DNA of 35,927 bases from Lachnospiraceae bacterium UBA7160 (GTDB lineage: Bacteria > Bacillota > Clostridia > Lachnospirales > Lachnospiraceae). The notes beneath the pieces were generated by a model. It was not told the DNA's origin and did not search any database. It saw only the letters and a list, made by a program, of their open reading frames with translations. The stretch spans positions 12,382-48,308 of the forward strand of contig DKWE01000047.1 in the NCBI GenBank assembly GCA_002491565.1. The letters run 5' to 3'. Shown in pieces: positions 32,735-35,927 of the stretch. Numbering within the stretch: position 1 is the first letter of the stretch; each line of letters starts with the position of its first letter. The translations under genes were made by a program, and so were the position numbers.

Positions 32735-35308
32735 ATGGATAAGAGAGAATTGCAGGCAGATAATGTAGATCAGTTGATGGAAATTGTGCGGGCGCTGAAG
32801 CGTGGGGAGGAACCTACGCAGGAGAGTATCGACGCATATGCGGCGGAGAAGGCGAAGGAAGAACAGCAGGAGGAGTCTGTCTCTGCGCGCGGAAAGTCTT
32901 CTGCAAAAACCACAGAGCCCCGAAGAACCGCGAAAACGGAAAAGCCCGGCCAGCTGCAGAAACGCATGGCAGATTTGCTTGCAGGAGTCTCAGAAAAACG
33001 AAAGACGGCTGCACAGAAAGCGCGCGGCGCGCGAGAGACGGAAAGTGACCATTTGGCAGAAGGGAAGAATCACAGGCAGGAAGGTTCGCAGGCAGGAGAG
33101 AGAGAGACTCTGAGACAGGAGAGGATTCGCGAGCCGGAAAAAGTTCGCAAGCCCGCGAGAGTTCACGAGGATTCGGAGGACGTCCGGGAGTCAGAGAGAG
33201 CCCGCCAAGATGTGGAGAGTACCCGCAAGTCAGGGAGAGATCGCCAGGAAACAGAGAGTACCCGCAAGTCAGGGAGAGATCGCCAGGAAACGGAGAGTAC
33301 CCGTAAGTCAGAGAGGGATCGCCAGGATGCGGAGCGTACCCGTAAGCCAGAGAGAGTCCGCAGAGATCCGGAAGATACCCGCAAGCCAGAAGAGGTACGC
33401 CAAGTCAGAAGGCCCGGCCGGCAGAGCCTTGCCGATCAGCTCGCAGAACTGCTGCATGACGGAAAAGAGCGTGTGCAGGAGATTCTGGAGGATCTGCAGG
33501 ACAAGGGAATTGCCAGGCGGGAACTCTTCATGCTGGGAGTTGTCGTACTTTTTGCCGTTTTGATCCTGATTGTGGCGGTGCGGTCAATCGGCGGATTCAT
33601 TTCTACCAGACAAAAAAGCCGGAATGTGACGGCGGATAAAGGCCTGGCAGTCACAGTGGAGGAAGAACCAAAGAGCTGGTGCCGGTCGTATCCGGTGAGA
33701 CTGAAGTTTTCCTCTTCATCCGGAACCATTACACAGATCCGTGTCGACGGAAAACAGTACACGCCGGATGAGGAGGGCATTGTGACGCTGGAGGCGGAGG
33801 ACTGGCAGCTTGCAGCAGATGTACAGACCGATCAGGGGGAATTGTCCGCACAGATTGAGATTCCGTATCTGGATCCGGATGCGCCGACCGTGCATGCATC
33901 CCGTGAAGGAGTGGCGATTACCCTGACGGCGGCGGATGAGCGGTCAGGTCAGGCGGATATTTACTGGGCGGAGGTAAGTACCGCGTTTCTGCCGCTGCCT
34001 AAGTACCAGAAATACAGCGGGCCGATCACCTACAAGGAGGGTGTGACCTATTATTTCTATGCGATAGATGCTGCGGGCAACCGGAGTACGCCAGTGGCTA
34101 CGACGATGGAAGCGGCGAGCCGTATTGTGACAGCAGAAGAGACACTGGCTCTGTTTCCAGGTGAGACGAGGGCGCTTGCGATAGCGGAGGAGCCTGCCGG
34201 GGCGCTGCTGAACGGCCTGAAGTTTGAGAGCATGAATCCGGAGCTTTTGTCTGTAGATGAAAATGGCAAAGTTACGGCGCTTGCAGAAGGAACCGGCGTT
34301 GTGAAAATCAGTGCAGAAGGGGTTGCGGATGTGCAGGTACAGGCAGTTGTGGCGGATGCGCGGACGGTGACGATCAGCGCGATCGGCGACTGTACGCTGG
34401 GTACAGATCCGTCCTTTGATCCATCAACAAGCTTTAATGCATTTGACATTGTGAATGGCCATGCATACTTTTTCCAGAAGGTGCTGCCCGTTCTCCAGGA
34501 AGATGATGTGACCTTTGCAAATCTGGAGGGGACATTTACCACTGCAACGCAGCGGGAGGAAAAGCAGTTTACATTCAAGGGAGATCCGTCGTACACTCAG
34601 ATCCTGTCGGATGGCTCTGTGGAGGTCGTGACACTGGCAAACAATCACAGCGGCGATTATGGTGCGCAGGGGCTTGCAGATACAGAGACTGCGCTGGAGG
34701 CAGCCGGGATTCCGTATTGCAGTGGAGATACGATTGTGATGCAGGACGTAAATGGGATCCGGACTGCGTTTATCGGTATTTTTGTGCGGGGAGACGGTTC
34801 CGGGCAGCTTGGACAGACGCAGGATACCATCGCCGAGGCAAAAGCGCAGGGGGCGCAGCTGGTGATTGTGGCCTACCACTGGGGCTCGGAAAAGGCGACC
34901 TCGCCGGATGAACTGCAGCAGACGCTCGCGCATCTTGCAATCGACTGCGGCGCCGACCTGGTAGTGGGGCATCATCCGCATGTGCTGCAGGGCATTGAAA
35001 AATATAAGGGCAAATACATAGCCTACAGTCTTGGTAATTTCTGCTTCGGCGGCAATTCCAACCCGTCAGATAAAGATACGATGATTTTCCGGCAAACCTT
35101 TACGATGACGGCAGACGGCCTTGCGGCAAAGGATGAAGTGACGGTTATTCCGTGCAGCATTTCGTCAGATCAGAGCTACAACAATTATCAGCCGATGCCT
35201 GTGACGGGAGATGCAGCGGCCTCGATTATTGAGAAGCTGAACGGGTACAGTGCAGGGTACGGCGTGTCGATTGCTTCAGACGGTACTGTGACAGCGGATG
35301 AGGCATAG
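32735..35308 (+). CDS. Membrane-anchored CapA-like protein with charged repeat region and Ig-like module
   Basis: An 857-residue protein. Residues 1-260 are predicted cytoplasmic, highly charged (Arg/Glu/Lys), with a 13-residue repeat (ESTRKSGRDRQET) at about 148-225. One transmembrane helix (about 262-285, FMLGVVVLFAVLILIVAV) follows. Outside the cell come Ig-like segments, including a BIG2-like one (about 467-543, FESMNPELLSVDENGKVTAL). The CapA/PGA_cap domain (about 547-857) has the full motif set: ISAIGDCTLG, FANLEGTF, LANNHSGDYG, VAYHWGSE and VVGHHPHVLQG. Its active site therefore looks complete, unlike the CapA-like protein at 21011. ATG 32735 is the best start, although its ribosome site is weak. 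The substrate is unknown. Confidence 0.85.
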   Translation: MDKRELQADNVDQLMEIVRALKRGEEPTQESIDAYAAEKAKEEQQEESVSARGKSSAKTTEPRRTAKTEKPGQLQKRMADLLAGVSEKRKTAAQKARGARETESDHLAEGKNHRQEGSQAGERETLRQERIREPEKVRKPARVHEDSEDVRESERARQDVESTRKSGRDRQETESTRKSGRDRQETESTRKSERDRQDAERTRKPERVRRDPEDTRKPEEVRQVRRPGRQSLADQLAELLHDGKERVQEILEDLQDKGIARRELFMLGVVVLFAVLILIVAVRSIGGFISTRQKSRNVTADKGLAVTVEEEPKSWCRSYPVRLKFSSSSGTITQIRVDGKQYTPDEEGIVTLEAEDWQLAADVQTDQGELSAQIEIPYLDPDAPTVHASREGVAITLTAADERSGQADIYWAEVSTAFLPLPKYQKYSGPITYKEGVTYYFYAIDAAGNRSTPVATTMEAASRIVTAEETLALFPGETRALAIAEEPAGALLNGLKFESMNPELLSVDENGKVTALAEGTGVVKISAEGVADVQVQAVVADARTVTISAIGDCTLGTDPSFDPSTSFNAFDIVNGHAYFFQKVLPVLQEDDVTFANLEGTFTTATQREEKQFTFKGDPSYTQILSDGSVEVVTLANNHSGDYGAQGLADTETALEAAGIPYCSGDTIVMQDVNGIRTAFIGIFVRGDGSGQLGQTQDTIAEAKAQGAQLVIVAYHWGSEKATSPDELQQTLAHLAIDCGADLVVGHHPHVLQGIEKYKGKYIAYSLGNFCFGGNSNPSDKDTMIFRQTFTMTADGLAAKDEVTVIPCSISSDQSYNNYQPMPVTGDAAASIIEKLNGYSAGYGVSIASDGTVTADEA
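33176..33409 (+). repeat. 39-bp in-frame tandem repeat (about 6 copies) in the second CapA-like gene
   Basis: Copies with a 39-bp period begin at 33176, 33215, 33254, 33293, 33332 and 33371. They encode 13-residue units such as ESTRKSGRDRQET. The copies at 33215 and 33254 are nearly identical, while the outer ones are diverged. The product is an alternating-charge segment on the cytoplasmic side of the transmembrane helix. Confidence 0.9.
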
Positions 35309-35336
35309 ATAATACGCAAGATGATGGGAGGTGCCT

Positions 35337-35783
35337 ATGAAGAAAACAGGTAAATTTATCGCAGTGATCGTGGCTGTTGCAGTTGTCATCGGGCTGGCGC
35401 TCTATTTCAGACCGCTTCCGCTGTCTGAGCTCGTGAGCGGAGAGCAGAAAATTTTAATAACGCATGTTGAGGTAGGCGTTGAAAATGGCAAAGCTTATAC
35501 AGACTCGGCAAACTACAATGACCTGACCGATGAGCAGAAGGATCGCGTGCTCAGCTTGTTTCAGGACTATTCTTATAAGAGAACCTTTGGAACAATCCTT
35601 TCCGATGGCTCTTTGTCAGGGTTAGGCAGTGACCTGGTACATATTTTTACCTATAAAGAGGATACCTTAGTAAACACGATCAGTGTTTCGTCATCTGGCA
35701 GTGTTTCCGTCAATGACAAAACGTATGCGTTGTCAAAGTCTTCGGAATTCATTGAGCAGTTATTGGAAATTATCTCCGGCTGA
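35337..35783 (+). CDS. Small membrane-anchored extracytoplasmic protein, unknown function
   Basis: A 148-residue protein with a short basic start (MKKTGK), one hydrophobic helix (about 7-25, FIAVIVAVAVVIGLALYF) and a soluble domain of about 120 residues predicted to lie outside the membrane. The helix lacks a lipobox cysteine or a clear cleavage site, so it is probably an uncleaved anchor. I do not recognise the soluble domain (TDEQKDRVLSLFQDYSYKRT and SVSSSGSVSVNDKTYALS are notable). ATG 35337 has GGGAGG about 6 nt upstream; a GTG at 35331 overlaps that site and is unlikely. It begins 28 nt after the CapA-like gene and may be co-transcribed with it. Confidence 0.75.
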   Translation: MKKTGKFIAVIVAVAVVIGLALYFRPLPLSELVSGEQKILITHVEVGVENGKAYTDSANYNDLTDEQKDRVLSLFQDYSYKRTFGTILSDGSLSGLGSDLVHIFTYKEDTLVNTISVSSSGSVSVNDKTYALSKSSEFIEQLLEIISG

Positions 35784-35823
35784 GCGTTTTACGCACTATT
35801 ACGTGGGCGCTGACGGGATAGAA

Positions 35824-35897
35824 GAGGCTGTTGCAAAATTACCGGAAGCTACAGATTATGGAGGGTGTTGCAAAACTGCCGGAATCTACATTCTATG
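35824..35897 (+). repeat. Two 37-bp direct repeats, possible insertion-sequence ends
   Basis: Two adjacent 37-bp units begin at 35824 and 35861 and agree at about 30 positions. Both contain GTTGCAAAA, then CCGGAA and CTACA. Sequences of the type GAGGGTGTTGCAAAA often occur at the ends of bacterial insertion sequences. No transposase is visible within the window. Confidence 0.45.
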
Positions 35898-35927
35898 GTA
35901 TATAACCACTCGGTTAAACTACCAGAG

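Overview
The window looks like chromosomal DNA of a Gram-positive Clostridia-type bacterium, most likely a Lachnospiraceae (Clostridium cluster XIVa) relative. Reasons: moderately GC-rich coding sequence with strong AGGAGG-like ribosome sites, sigma-A promoters with extended -10 boxes, a fused long-form PurL, a Cna_B-rich wall-anchored surface protein, a CapA-type exoprotein, a GdpP-type c-di-AMP phosphodiesterase and a paired radical-SAM/DUF4130 cassette. All recognised genes but one lie on the + strand. No rRNA, tRNA or CRISPR array was seen.

Layout. (1) 1-1022: tail of rpsF, then ssb and rpsR, closed by an intrinsic terminator. (2) 1023-7415: a strong promoter, a leader of about 130 nt and a 2006-residue sortase-substrate surface protein. 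(3) 7554-12684: a small alarmone synthetase, gdpP, rplI, dnaB and a 40-codon ORF. gdpP-rplI-dnaB is a conserved housekeeping block; the surface protein and alarmone synthetase sit between it and rpsR. (4) 12795-15882: a MerR-type regulator, a multi-pass membrane protein and a convergent minus-strand ferredoxin that shares a bidirectional terminator. (5) 16230-20800: glycerophosphodiesterase, a three-subunit FAD/Fe-S glycerol-3-phosphate dehydrogenase-like set and a DUF1858 protein. (6) 21011-22486: a membrane-anchored CapA-like protein. (7) 22512-24920: a radical-SAM protein plus a DUF4130/TIGR03915 protein, preceded by two LexA-like operators. (8) 25304-28475: an HPr-like protein without the catalytic histidine, and an XPD/DinG-like helicase with an N-terminal nuclease-like domain. 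(9) 28669-32508: long-form PurL behind a good promoter and a possible attenuator. (10) 32735-35783: a second CapA-like protein and a small membrane-anchored protein. The window ends in two 37-bp direct repeats that resemble insertion-sequence ends.

How the genes work together. Region 3 joins ppGpp synthesis and c-di-AMP hydrolysis to the replication/translation block. Region 5 would release glycerol-3-phosphate from phosphodiesters and oxidise it through flavin and Fe-S carriers. Region 7 is the best candidate for an undescribed system: a two-gene DNA repair or modification cassette of unknown chemistry whose promoter carries apparent SOS operators. A second theme is in-frame tandem repeats (36, 33, 63 and 39 bp) inside four unrelated genes; in the helicase the repeat falls between the two halves of a predicted nuclease active site.
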